A stretch of DNA of 64,000 nt from Bradyrhizobium sp. 195 (GTDB lineage Bacteria; Pseudomonadota; Alphaproteobacteria; Rhizobiales; Xanthobacteraceae), in assembly GCF_023101665.1 (NCBI RefSeq), contig NZ_CP082161.1, forward strand, positions 1,488,001-1,552,000, given 5' to 3'. Positions 36,660-46,351 of this stretch are shown in pieces. The notes beneath the pieces were generated by a model. That model saw only the letters and a list, made by a program, of their open reading frames with translations. It was not told where the DNA came from and made no database searches. The first letter of the stretch is position 1. Each line of letters starts with the position of its first letter. The position numbers and the translations under genes were made by a program.

Positions 36660-38179
36660 GCTGCCAGCCTCGGATCGTGCGCGTGCATCGTGTAGGTCGA
36701 CGCCCAGGGAAGCAGTTCGTCCAGTCGCGACGCAGGCCAGCCATTGACGAGCTTCGCGAGGACGTCGGAGAGCCAGTGCTCGGCGCTGACTCCATTGAGC
36801 TTGCAGGTTTCAATGAGCGAAGCCAGCAATGCCCAATTCTCGGCACCCTCGTCGCAACCGGCAAAAAGGGAGTTCTTGGCGTTGAGCTTGATCGGCCGCA
36901 TCGCACGCTCGACCGCATTCGTATCCATCTCGATGCGCCCATCATCAAGATAGAGCGTCAGGCCGTCCCAATGACGCAGTGCATAACGCAAAGCCTTCGC
37001 CGTGTCGCTCTTCTGCGCAAGGTGATCAAGCATAGCCTCAAACCACTGCTTCAAAGCTGCAGCCAGAGGCCGGGCATGCGCTTGTCGGCCCGCACGGCGC
37101 TCGGCATCAGATCGGCCGCGGAGGGCTTTCTCGACCGCGTAGAGCTGGGCGATGCGCTCGAGGGCCTCGCGTGCAACCGGAGCCGGCGCCGGCGAAGCCT
37201 CGCGCTCGATCTTCACAAACTGGCGCCGTAGATGCGACCAGCAGAAGGCGAGCGTGCCGGACAGCGCGTCCGCACGCGTCTCTCGGGTCATGGTCTTGTA
37301 AACCTCATAGCCATCGCAATGGATGATGCCGCGATAGCCTTCGAGCAGCCTCAAGCCATGGATGGCCCCACGGCCCGGTGCATAGGCATAGACCACCCCA
37401 GGCGGATCAGGGCCGGCCCAAGGCCGGTCATCGCGCGAGAGCGCCCAGAAGTAGCCGGTTTTGGTCCTGCCGCGCCCCGGATCCAGCACCGGCGCCGGGG
37501 TCTCATCGACACAAAGCTTCGCGGAGGCGAGCAAAACCTCGCGCAGACGACGCCACAAGGGCTTCAGCTCCTGGGCAGCATAGCCGACCCAGAAGGCGAG
37601 CGTGGAACGATCGATGGCAATTCCGTGGGTCGCCAGCATCTGCGCCTGGCGGTAAAGCGGCAAATGCCAATGATACTTGGCGTCGATCACATGCGCGACG
37701 AGCCGCTCGGTCGGCAATCCACCCCTGATCAGTCGCTCGGGAGCAGCGTGCTGGAGAACGACGCCCTGGCAGGCGCGGCAGGCCAGTTTGGGCCGGCGGG
37801 TAACGATGACGCGATACGGCGCCGGTACGACGTCCAGCCTCTGGCTCTCATCGCGGCCAATCTCAACGAGATCGCCTTTGCAGGACGGGCAGCAGGTTGC
37901 AGCCGGCATCAGCGTTTCGACGATGCGTGGCAAATGCTCCGGCAGCTTGCCACGATTGGCCCTGCGCTCGGCAGCTCTCTTCTCGCGTGTTTTGGGATTG
38001 GCGCGGTCCTCGGCTGCTTCGAGAGCCGCGACAGCCTGATCGATATCCTCCAGAACAAGCTGTAGCTGATCAGCGTCAAGCTTTTCCGACGATCGACCGA
38101 ACTGCGCGTCTTTTGCAAGCTTGAGCAACCGCTCGAGTCTGGCGCAGCGCTCCAGCAGAGCCGCGGCAAAGGCACGCAA
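36656..38179 (-). CDS. tnpC: IS66 TnpC transposase, type A, copy 2 (507 aa)
   Basis: The protein is identical to the TnpC at 23380-24903: zinc ribbon, 'CVDETPAPVLDPGRGR', 'HCDGYEVYKTM' and 'NAVERAMRPIKLNAKN' are all intact. The same uncertainty about the start codon applies. Confidence 0.9.
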   Translation of the reverse strand: MRAFAAALLERCARLERLLKLAKDAQFGRSSEKLDADQLQLVLEDIDQAVAALEAAEDRANPKTREKRAAERRANRGKLPEHLPRIVETLMPAATCCPSCKGDLVEIGRDESQRLDVVPAPYRVIVTRRPKLACRACQGVVLQHAAPERLIRGGLPTERLVAHVIDAKYHWHLPLYRQAQMLATHGIAIDRSTLAFWVGYAAQELKPLWRRLREVLLASAKLCVDETPAPVLDPGRGRTKTGYFWALSRDDRPWAGPDPPGVVYAYAPGRGAIHGLRLLEGYRGIIHCDGYEVYKTMTRETRADALSGTLAFCWSHLRRQFVKIEREASPAPAPVAREALERIAQLYAVEKALRGRSDAERRAGRQAHARPLAAALKQWFEAMLDHLAQKSDTAKALRYALRHWDGLTLYLDDGRIEMDTNAVERAMRPIKLNAKNSLFAGCDEGAENWALLASLIETCKLNGVSAEHWLSDVLAKLVNGWPASRLDELLPWASTYTMHAHDPRLAA

Positions 38180-38271
38180 CTCGGCTGGATCGCTCGGCAG
38201 TTCATCAGCAAATCACTCATTGGCCCGAGTCTGCCATGCTTCGCGCCCCGATGCAGCGAAGATTTTATCTC

Positions 38272-38625
38272 CTACGCAAGCGCTTTCGGCTGCGGGATTC
38301 GAGGCGCATGCATGCGTGTCCAATCCATGCCGGCCAGAAGCGCCGACAACTGCGCGGCGTTCATTCGCATGACGCCGTCAACAACCGGCGGCCACTTGAA
38401 GGCGCTGCCCTCAAGCCGCTTCCAATACAGCACAAGGCCACTGCCATCCCAGACCACGATCTTCACCCGGTCAGCGCGCTTCGCACGGAAGACCACCGCC
38501 ACGCCCTTCATCGGATCGTGGCCTAGAGTCTCCTTCGCCAACAGCGCCAGGCCATCCGCGCCTTTCCTAAAGTCTACAGGTCGGGTCGCAACGTAAATCA
38601 TGAGGCCAGCGGGAGCCGTCAGCAT
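38272..38625 (-). CDS. tnpB: IS66 TnpB, type A, copy 2 (117 aa)
   Basis: Identical to the TnpB at 24996-25349, with 'RPVDFRKGADGLALLAKETL' and 'VFRAKRADRVKIVVWDGSG'. The frame is complete. Confidence 0.9.
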   Translation of the reverse strand: MLTAPAGLMIYVATRPVDFRKGADGLALLAKETLGHDPMKGVAVVFRAKRADRVKIVVWDGSGLVLYWKRLEGSAFKWPPVVDGVMRMNAAQLSALLAGMDWTRMHAPRIPQPKALA

Positions 38626-39051
38626 GATCGTGTCCGGCGCAACGCCAAAAATACGTCACTCAGCACGGCAAGCCCGGGCGTTCCGCGCACCTCCACTCGT
38701 GCACCCAGGAGCTCAACCGTAACAATGGCGGCTTCCAACGATCCAGAGGGCTCCGTAGCTGCCGGTAGCAACGATTCCGATACTAAAGGGCACGAACGAT
38801 AGTGTATCCGCCGAAGCCGGCAGCACCAGTTGACCTAAACGCGCCCGGCGCCGCCAGTCATGCACCTGCTGGGGCCGGCAGCCATGGCGACGTGCGATAT
38901 CTGTGACAATCGCGTCTGGCTCAAGGCTTTCCGCGACAATCTGGGCCTTCAAATCGTCCGGCCACTGCTTACGGCCTACTCCAGCATACACTTCGACACG
39001 CGGAGACAGCGGTCGTCTTATGTCGTCCGAATGGTCGTCCATTGTGAGCAC
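38619..39051 (-). pseudogene. tnpA: IS66 TnpA, type A, copy 2, same frameshift as copy 1
   Basis: The two-frame structure is the same as at 25343-25775, with the HTH part in one frame and the 'VTVELLGARVEVRGTPGLAV' part in another. The shared break predates the separation of the copies. Confidence 0.75.
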
Positions 39052-39130
39052 CCTTGCAGAAAAAGACTCTTCTAGCGGCGCTCACAAGACGGCGCACAAA
39101 CAATCTGAAGGGCCTCAGCACCACGCTTAC

Positions 39131-39722
39131 TCTTGAGTGTCCGGTTGGCGCGCTTGAACTGCTTGGCGTGGGCATGGCGCTGATGCTAGATCAGGGCGAA
39201 CTTGCCCAGCCGCGCATAGGACTGGCGCAAAGCCACCCCATGGCACTGCGCCAGCCGCACCAGCTTCTCGTGCGCCCGGTTCAAAAGCTTCGCATCGGTG
39301 GGGAATGTCACGTTCTTGGGCTGAACCGTGGTATCGACGATCACCCGCGACAGCTCAGAGGGCTTGATCGCCTTGCTCTTGGTGGCAACCGACAGGCTCT
39401 CCTCGATCAGCGCAGCAAGCCGCTCCTCGCCCATGCGCTTGCGCCAGCGCGTCAGCGACGAACGCTCGAATACCAGCCGGTCCTGGAAGAACTCCTCGCC
39501 ACAGAAGTATTGGTAATAGGGGTTCTCGACCCACCGCTCGCACAGCACCTCGTCGGAGAGGTCGTAGGTGTGCTTGAGAATCGCCAGCCCGGCTATCAGG
39601 CGCGTCGGCAGCGGCGGCCGGCCGGGATCATCGGTGTAGACCTCGCCGAACCGCTCCTCCAGGAACCCCAATCCACCGTCCGCGCCAGCGCCACCAGCGG
39701 ATGCTTCATGTCGATGATCTGA
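39131..39722 (-). pseudogene. IS5-family transposase, N-terminal part
   Basis: The minus strand reads 'DLFRSRLDQIIDMKHPLVAL' and then, after a frameshift near 39665, 'GFLEERFGEVYTDDPGRPPL', 'LIAGLAILKHTYDLSDEVLC' and the first Asp in 'RVIVDTTVQPKNVTFPTDAK'. It is cut at 39138 by IS66 copy 2. The continuation is at 35324-36016. Confidence 0.85.
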
Positions 39723-39978
39723 TCGAGCCGTGAGCGGAAAAGATCCTACTCTCCCGTCTCACTCCGCTCCCGTGGTCGCATCTCACCGCTCGCCAAAACA
39801 GTCAAAGGCGAGTGAATCACAAATCAAGTTTGCAAGGAATCCCGCTCCAAAGGGCCGCTTTCCGGCAAACCCAGTCACGGCAAAACGCCACTTCTGGATT
39901 CCAAATCAACGGCTTGGGACCTCTTCGGACGACTACTTACACTGCTGAGATGCCGCCTAGCAACAGCAAGAAACCTGC

Positions 39979-40210
39979 TTAAGATCCGGCACAACCGTCC
40001 GAGACGCCATTCTCTTCAGCCAAACCAAGAACGTACTGACCAATGGTGTTGAAAAAGCGGGTCGCAATAGCCACGCGATTCTTCAAATCGGGCCCGGCGA
40101 TATCTGAATATGACGTAAGCGGCTGCTTGCCGTGTTTTGAATTGTACACCGGGAGCACGGTAAAGATGCTGTATGGCACGCCGAAGTTGCCGATTCCACC
40201 ACGCCATTGC
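39979..40210 (-). pseudogene. unidentified protein C-terminal fragment
   Basis: A coherent minus-strand frame reads 'VPYSIFTVLPVYNSKHGKQP' and 'LKNRVAIATRFFNTIGQYVL', ending at 39979. It looks protein-like rather than a shadow, but I cannot name the family. It lies just after the racemase-like gene on the same strand and ends near the IS5-type element, which may have truncated it. Confidence 0.35.
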
Positions 40211-40216
40211 CTGGGG

Positions 40217-40933
40217 TTAGCTCAAGCGAACGGACGCAATCATCAGACGACAGAAGCTCGTTATGTCGTGGATCGGCAGGTTCGTCATACGGCGAATAGA
40301 TGCCGCGACCATTGGGAACGCGGTACATTCAAACAAGATGGCGGCAATCTCCGGATGCGCGGCCCGAAGTCGCTCGATGCATCCGGCGACATCCGACTCG
40401 ATAGCAGCGAGGTCGGGAGGCGGTAGGGGGCGCTGCATTGCTTGTTTGTAGTACTTTCCGCCTTCAATGCCGCCGATCACGATTCTCGCCTGGTCGCCCG
40501 GATCCTTGACCCCGAGCAGATCTCTTCCAAGATTTTTCGAATCAGCGGTCACGAGTGCGATCTTGGCAGCAGGCGGCAGGTCGCGAAGCAAGGTCGGTAT
40601 CAGAAGTAGGCTCGACATCGCCACGGGGACGTTCACCGCAGCCGCTACTGCTGCCTGATGCCGGATAAAGAAGCCGCAGTTTGCGCTTATTGCGACGGCG
40701 CCTCGCTGGACTAATCGTCGGGCGGCTGCGATGCAGGCCGACTCGAGTGCCGGATTCCCGGCCACAGCAACATCCGCCCAAGCTCCCTCCACGGTCTCCA
40801 GAACGATCGGAAAATCGAAGGTCGCTGGATTTATCAACGAGCCCGGTAGCCGTTGAGCAACCAGCTCAGTGCCAGGCGGCAGCCCGCGTTCGAGTTCAAG
40901 TACTCCAAGAGAGGGGCGAGTCGACGTGGTCAT
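40217..40933 (-). CDS. Asp/Glu/hydantoin-racemase-superfamily protein (238 aa)
   Basis: The two catalytic-type Cys residues of the superfamily are present: Cys86 in 'AISANCGFFIRHQ' and Cys203 in 'ILFECTAFPMV'. An 'LGVLELERGLPPGTELVAQR' opening and 'LINPATFDFPIVLETVEGAW' precede them, and 'NLPIHDITSF' follows. Full length. Members racemise or epimerise amino acids or hydantoins, or decarboxylate arylmalonates, in the cytoplasm. A tandem paralogue lies upstream on the same strand and a remnant at 19640. Near HyuAB, a hydantoin or amino-acid racemase role is an attractive inference. Confidence 0.8.
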   Translation of the reverse strand: MTTSTRPSLGVLELERGLPPGTELVAQRLPGSLINPATFDFPIVLETVEGAWADVAVAGNPALESACIAAARRLVQRGAVAISANCGFFIRHQAAVAAAVNVPVAMSSLLLIPTLLRDLPPAAKIALVTADSKNLGRDLLGVKDPGDQARIVIGGIEGGKYYKQAMQRPLPPPDLAAIESDVAGCIERLRAAHPEIAAILFECTAFPMVAASIRRMTNLPIHDITSFCRLMIASVRLS

Positions 40934-41394
40934 GGATAGATACTCCGAGAGGGCGTTAGGTCGAGATTGTCAGTGATCAGTACATACCAAGCTTCATGTC
41001 GAATTGCGCTGGAATAGGGGCCTGCATACGTGAAATGCTGCGCCGGGATACGAAACCGTAGGGTTTCCTGCGGCGCACGAGGGGCGCATTCAATGGCAAC
41101 GGGTCATAGTTTTCCCCGGATGCTCGGGCGTGCTCGATGCCGCAGAGCCCGCTCGCATCCAAGCGAGCTCGAAAGCTGCCGTCGATCTCTAGCGAATACA
41201 ATGAAAGCAGCACGATGTATGCGCGAGTTGGTAAGTGCGATGAATTCGTGCACGTGGGCAGAGAGCGTGTCAACTGACGCAATCTTCAGGAGAATTGTCT
41301 TATTCAGCAGCCGCTTGGGCAATCATCGCTTGTGCACTGAATTCAGCCTAAATGCGCCGGGTGTTTCGGGCCAATGCCGTCGAACGCGATACCC
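40934..41394. other. 461-bp spacer between racemase paralogues
   Basis: No gene, terminator or repeat could be supported here. It probably holds the promoter of the gene at 40217-40933. Confidence 0.4.
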
Positions 41395-42097
41395 TCAGGC
41401 TATTGACGCGATCGTCATGCGGCAGAGGGTCGTGATATCGTAGACGGGCAGTTCAGTGGTGCGACGGATCAATGGCGCGACCAACGGGAAGCCTGTGCAT
41501 TCAAACAGGAAAGCCGCGACCTCCGGATGCGCGGCGCGAACCCGCGCGACACAGCCGGTGACGTCCTCCTTGAGAGCGGCAACATCGGGCGGTGGCAACG
41601 GGCGCTTCAGCGTCTTTAAAGTACTTACCGTCTTCGATGCCGCCGATCACGATTCTCCCGGGCTCGACCGAATCATGGATCCCAAGCAATTCTTTGTCGC
41701 AATGCGTCGAGTCGGCGGTCAGTACGGCGAGCTTGGCGGCGGGTGGCAATTGGCGCAACAACGTCGGTACCAGCAGTAGGCTCGAAATCGCGACCGGAAC
41801 TTTTACTGCCGCTGCCACTGCTGACTGATGGCGAATAAAGAAGCCACAGTTTGAGCTAATTGCGACGGCGCCTCGCTCGACCAGCCGCCTGGCGGCTGCG
41901 ATGCAGGCAACCTCGAGCGCTGGATCGCCCGGGACGACAACATCCGCCCAAGCCCCGGCTACAGTCTCCAAGATCACCGGAAACTCGTACGTAGCTGGAT
42001 TGATCAACGAACCAGACGACAGCGGCGGAGTGCCGTCGGGCGGTAACCCGCGTTCGAGGTCAAGTATTCCGAGAGCGCGTGAAGTCTGGGATGCCAT
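41395..42097 (-). pseudogene. tandem racemase-superfamily paralogue with one frameshift
   Basis: From ATG 42097: 'ALGILDLERGLPPDG', 'LINPATYEFPVILETVAGAW', the first Cys in 'AISSNCGFFIRHQSAVA' and 'GRIVIGGIEDGKYFK', where the frame breaks near 41610. The rest, 'LPPPDVAALKEDVTGC', the second Cys in 'AFLFECTGFPLVAPLI' and 'ELPVYDITTLCRM', continues in another frame to 41395. Apart from the single indel it is complete and very similar to its neighbour, so the pair arose by tandem duplication and one copy is now broken. Confidence 0.8.
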
Positions 42098-42257
42098 AGA
42101 TGAACACTCCGACTGAGCTCGGCCTACGATCGCTTGGGTAAAAGCTAGACTAGGCAGGATGTCGAATTCCCTTGTAATGGACCGCGGGTCGCCGAAATTC
42201 TGCAGCGAATGAAAATATTCGGAGCTTCCCTGCGAACGGACTTGCCAAATGATCGAG

Positions 42258-42446
42258 CTAACTCATCTCAAGCGCGTCGCGTGGCAAACTGCGGTTCGTC
42301 AGCTTTCGTTGCCGGCAACCGGCGTGCTCGCCGGCGCCAGGTGAAAACTTGTTGCGGTGCCAGCCCGTACGGCGTCCTGTCTCCGTGATCACTTCCAGCC
42401 GGCGCGCCGTCCCGTCCGACCTGAGCGTATGGTCAAGCGTAGACAC
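42258..42446 (-). pseudogene. tnpA: IS66 TnpA remnant
   Basis: 'TLRSDGTARRLEVITETGRR' matches the N-terminus of IS66 TnpA, then similarity is lost. It abuts the IS110 remnant on the right. Confidence 0.5.
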
Positions 42447-42449
42447 GAA

Positions 42450-42718
42450 CCGATCCCTTCAAAGAGATCGTGAAACTCGCTTATCCAGGGCGCCGAGACC
42501 CCTGTGGATTCCATCGCGACACTCGTCACGCCGCACGCTTTGAACCAGTCCGCCAGATCATGCCGGCCTTGTGTGAATGTGCCGAACGAGCGCACAGGCA
42601 CGTCGGTGCAAGCCGGGTTCACCGCAGCCATGTGCATCTTTGATCCGATGTCGATGGCGGCGGCCGCGACGTTGACCGGCTTCAGTTCCGGGCGGTCGCC
42701 GGTCGTCCTCTTGGGCAT
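42450..42718 (-). pseudogene. IS110-family transposase, N-terminal fragment
   Basis: ATG 42718 reads 'MPKRTTGDRPELKPVNVAAA', the first DEDD Asp in 'AIDIGSKMHMAAVNPA', 'RSFGTFTQGRHDLADWFKAC' and the Glu in 'VAMESTGVSAPWISEFHDLF'. It stops near 42450. The remaining three quarters are missing. Confidence 0.8.
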
Positions 42719-42929
42719 GGCAATCCTCCATTCAATGACCAGCAGGAGGGTCTGGGCTATGCCAATCGCCATCTTCCTAATCGGGATCCCCGCCAAGGCG
42801 ACGTCACCACTCTCAAGTTCGCATGCACCCATGGACCATGTTTTTTAACGGGGATTGTGCCTCCGATAATCGAACGGCCGCTACCCTCCAGCCACAGAGG
42901 ATAGCACAAGGCTGTTTCTACGCCGCACA

Positions 42930-43285
42930 GGCGCGCCACGGTGCTGGACAGTTGTTTAAAATGTCGCGCTCCATGCGCAGCCGTTTGTTCTCCTGGCGCA
43001 ACCGGGCGATCTCCGAAGCCTGATCCGCCGACATCGGCGTCGGTTGCGTGGTGGGGCGCCACGCCGCCGATGCCGGCTCCTGCCGGAGCTTGTCAACCCA
43101 GCGCCTTAGCACGGAGTCGCGCAAATCGAGTTTCCCTCGCCACCGACGTGATCGAGCGGCGGCTCGACACCACCAGCTCGACGGCTTGGCGCTTGTGCTC
43201 TTCGGAAAATGACCGACGTTGACGTTCCATTCGATACCTCCGGGCTCAATGAGCCTACTAAAGGTGTCCACTCATTCGGAGGAGG
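42930..43285 (-). pseudogene. IS3-family OrfA remnant with IS end
   Basis: From 43230 the minus strand starts 'MERQRRSFSEEHKRQA'. After a frameshift it reads 'DLRDSVLRRWVDKLRQEP' and 'DQASEIARLRQENKRLRMER'. The IS end TGTCCACTCATTCGGAGG is at 43265. OrfB is missing. It is a sister of the remnant at 34600-34915. Confidence 0.75.
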
Positions 43286-43290
43286 TTCTT

Positions 43291-43771
43291 AGCTGTCCAT
43301 CGACAGGCCCGAAGCTTAGTCGGGCGCCTCGCGCAGCGCTCTCCAAGTGTGACAGGCGGCTCTGAACGTAGACCGGAGCCAACTTTTACGCTCCGATCTA
43401 TGCCAGGCCTGTGAGCTACTCGCTCGCGAGCGGTCCCGACGCCCCGCCAGTGATGTAACCCATCAGGACCTGCCGGTTTCCTTTAATATCGCGGTCGCCA
43501 CGAAGCGCCTGAGGACCACGCCGTGACGCTCGCTCATCTCGGCCGCGCAAGATGCCGTCTTCTTGCTTTCCGATGTGTGGATCTTTCGTACCCTCGCGAT
43601 CCAGTGCAGTATTTCGACGATTGTAGAGCTTCTTTGAGGGAAAACCGACCTTAGCCCGCGCTATGCTTTGTATGACTCGCTCGACCATCTGTAGACTTCC
43701 GAATCATCAGCACTGTCGAGGAAGCTAAGGTGGAGAACGACAACTGCGATCAACAGGGGTGATTGTTTGCT
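43291..43771. other. non-coding region upstream of the M24 gene
   Basis: No recognisable gene. A possible Shine-Dalgarno AGGGGT (43754-43759) precedes the M24 start. The rest shows nothing that can be supported. Confidence 0.4.
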
Positions 43772-44929
43772 ATGGCATCTTCCGCGATTCCTCAAACCGG
43801 TGTTCCATTCCCGAAATCAGAGTATGACCGGCGCCAGAAGAAGGTGCTTGAGGCAATGGCGCGCGCCAAGCTTGACGCGCTCGTGGTCACTGCCAATGCA
43901 CATCTGCAATATCTGACCGGGTACGATCCTCAATGGGGTAACTACTTCGCGCCGTTTCCCTTGATTCTTGTACCTGGACAGGCACCAACATTTGTCGTCC
44001 GATTGTACGACGAGATTGCCGTTCGGGCGAACAGCTGCATTGACGAGATCGTTTCTTATATGCATCGGCCTGAGTTCGTTAAGTTAACTGCCGACGTTCT
44101 CCGACAATATGGCGCGCAGGCGAAGAAGGTGGGCTTTGAGCTCGACGCTTGGGGCCTCGCGCCAGCGGATGTGAGCGCCCTTCAGGCGCAGCTTCCTGAC
44201 ATGAAGATCACAGATGCAACCGACGTGGTCCGGTTGACAAAGGCAGTCAAGGGCGACTTGGAACTTGAAGTTATGCGCCAGGCCATGGCCATCACCGACC
44301 TCGCCATAGAAACGTTTCAGCGTTCCCTTCGTGATGGAATAACAGAAGCGGAAATGGCTGTTATCCTCAATGAGAAGGTCAAGGAGGCTGGCGGCAAGTT
44401 TCTGATGCCGGTTCTCGCTTTCGGCGAACGCAACAAGCTCCCACACGGTGTCCCGGCACAACATCCCATCAGAAACAACGAACCCGCACTGGTTGAGTGC
44501 GGCGGCGTGAAGAGCGGCTATGCCGCTGGGGTGTGTAGGGGCGCCGTACTTGGTCGGCATCCCGAGACCGAAGCTCTACACTCGTTGGCGGAGGAGGTCC
44601 TCGAGGCTGCGATCGCCGCGATCAAACCAGGTGTCCCGGCCGGTGCGGTAGATGCCGCCGCCCGCAAAGTTCTTGAGCGGCATGGGCGCCTGAAGGCTTC
44701 TCGCGCCCGAGTCGGGTATTCAACTGGCCCTCAGTGGTCGGGCCACCGCGGGAATGTGAGCTTGGAGCCAGGTGCGACGTACATCCTTGAGCCCAGCATG
44801 ACCTTTCACATGCCGATCCATCTCTGGGGAGACACCGGTTATATATTTGGGTGCAGCGAGCACATTGTGGTGACGGAGGGCGGAGCGGAGATGCTCAGCC
44901 GTACACCTCACAAGCTTTATCGTGCATAG
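43772..44929 (+). CDS. M24 (pita-bread) peptidase-like protein, creatinase/ectoine-hydrolase type (385 aa)
   Basis: The N-terminal creatinase domain (about residues 12-150) has 'ALVVTANAHLQYLTGYDPQW'. The C-terminal pita-bread fold has 'RLTKAVKGDLELEVMRQAMA', a His in 'NKLPHGVPAQHP' and 'LEPGATYILEPSMTFHM'. The usual metal-binding Asp positions appear replaced: 'ALVECGGVKSGYAAGVCRG' stands where peptidases have a D...D..R motif. Creatinase itself is metal-independent and some relatives such as ectoine hydrolase also diverge here, so an amidine or amide hydrolase is more likely than a prolidase. ATG 43772 is preferred over TTG 43763. The gene stands alone. Confidence 0.85.
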   Translation: MASSAIPQTGVPFPKSEYDRRQKKVLEAMARAKLDALVVTANAHLQYLTGYDPQWGNYFAPFPLILVPGQAPTFVVRLYDEIAVRANSCIDEIVSYMHRPEFVKLTADVLRQYGAQAKKVGFELDAWGLAPADVSALQAQLPDMKITDATDVVRLTKAVKGDLELEVMRQAMAITDLAIETFQRSLRDGITEAEMAVILNEKVKEAGGKFLMPVLAFGERNKLPHGVPAQHPIRNNEPALVECGGVKSGYAAGVCRGAVLGRHPETEALHSLAEEVLEAAIAAIKPGVPAGAVDAAARKVLERHGRLKASRARVGYSTGPQWSGHRGNVSLEPGATYILEPSMTFHMPIHLWGDTGYIFGCSEHIVVTEGGAEMLSRTPHKLYRA

Positions 44930-45133
44930 AGCCAAAATCGACGCTGAATCTAAAGCCTCAAAAGTTCCGAGATCGGCGGCGCCAGGAAATCACATGCGCC
45001 GCGGTCTCACGGGAAATCCCTGCTCGATTTCTATGTGCCGCACTAAAACGCCGCGTTTGATTTTGCCCCATATGTAGAACGGCCCGCGAGGCAAGAGCTT
45101 TTTCAGTCGATTTAACACATTGGAACAGTGCGG

Positions 45134-46200
45134 TCATATGTCCGGCGTTTGCGCGCGGCGACACATCGCCGCTGGCCTCGATGAGATCCGCTGAACGAGG
45201 AGCCAAATCAAGTTTACGCGCTTGAGCGCATTGGGAGAAGTAGCTCCACTGGTTTCCGGATTTCGTCCCAAGGGTTCATCGCCTCTTATCGCACACTTGC
45301 CCTCTGCTTGTCGGACAACACGCAAGACGGCCGTTGCCCCAACAACGAGGAGAGAGCGGAGTTCCGGATTTCCCATCTTCGATATTCCTCCGAGCCGCTC
45401 TTTGCCTCCGCTTGAATGAGACCGCGGCGTCAATCCCAGCCAGGTGGCATAGTGGCGAGCCGACTTGAACCCTCCCGGGATCCGGCACAAGCGCCTTGAT
45501 GGTCGCCGCCGTAATGGCGCCGACGCCAGGGATCGTGGTCGACCGACGCATGTCCTCGTCGTGCTTGGCCTCCATGACGATTGCGCCCTCGAGCCTCTCG
45601 ATCTGGTCGGTTGAAGCGTTAATCTCGTCGGCATAGCTATGAGCGCGAAGCGCGCCGCTGCGGGCAGGTGGGCATCCGTCTCGTCCCGTACGTTTGCGAC
45701 CAGCGTCTTAACCTTTGCCAAGCCGGCGGTGGCGATGATTCCCGATTCTGCTAGGTGCGCGCGCAACGCGTTGACCGCCTCCGTTCGCTGCCGCACTAGA
45801 AGAGCGCGGGCCTTCAGCACCATCGCGGCAGCCTGTTGCTCGGCCGTCTTAATCGGCGCGAAGCGCATGGTCTTTCGGATCACCGCTTCGCTGATGGCCT
45901 CCGCGTCCGCCGCATCCGTCTTGCCACGCTTGACGAAGGGTTTGACATAAGCTGGCGGAATGAGCCGCACCTCATAACCGAGAGCTGCGATCTCGCGCGC
46001 CCAATCGTGGGCGCTACCGCATGCTTCCATCCCCACTAGGCATGGTGGCAGCTTCTCGAAAAAAGAAGAACTTCGCTGCGCCGTAGCTTCCGGTTGAACA
46101 CGGGTACGCCCTCGGCATCCGCCCCGTGAACCTGGAAAACGTGCTTGGCCAGATCCAGCCCGATGGTGATAACCTGTTTCAACGACCACGCTCTAGCACT
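45134..46200 (-). pseudogene. IS110-family (IS1111-type) transposase, frameshifted
   Basis: The minus strand begins near 46200 as 'VITIGLDLAKHVFQVHGADA' and shifts near 46075 to 'SSFFEKLPPCLVGMEACG', 'VRLIPPAYVKPFVKRGKTDA' and 'ADAEAISEAVIRKTMRFAPI'. It shifts again near 45640 and resumes at 'GGFKSARHYATWLGLTPRSH' and 'KERLGGISKMGNPELRSLLV'. All domains can be traced but at least two frameshifts inactivate it. 44930-45133 on its left holds only IS-end-like sequence. Confidence 0.85.
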
Positions 46201-46351
46201 TTGATGCTGTTGGAGCGGGCCGTTCCGCCACATCAAGTAGTCCTGAGTTCGCCCTTGCCGTTGGATTGTACGCCCACGATGAAGGCCGCCTTGTTCTGAG
46301 AGGCGGATTGAGCACTCATAAGCACGTGTTTAAGAGCGGGCTTAAGAGCGA

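Larger units (their letters stand above)
36017..39130. mobile_element. IS66-family element type A, copy 2, complete, 3,114 bp
   Basis: Ends and length equal those of copy 1 at 22741-25854, and all gene coordinates are shifted by exactly 13,276 bp. The 8-bp duplication TCTTGAGT flanks it (36009-36016 and 39131-39138), different from that of copy 1, so the two are independent insertions. It splits an IS5-type transposase gene. Confidence 0.93.
35301..39933. mobile_element. IS5-type element interrupted by IS66 copy 2
   Basis: The left end GTCGTCCGTGAAGAAC and the right end (reverse-complemented GTCGTCCGAAGAGGTC) match the element at 14467-15988. The flanks are the same 6 bp TACTTA (35295-35300 and 39934-39939). 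Removing the 3,114-bp IS66 and one 8-bp duplication leaves 1,511 bp, close to the 1,522 bp of the complete relative. Confidence 0.85.

Noticed and set aside
40173..40190. TGGCAC...TTGC resembling a sigma-54 promoter
   Set aside because: Spacing is 7 instead of 5 bases and no activator site is present.
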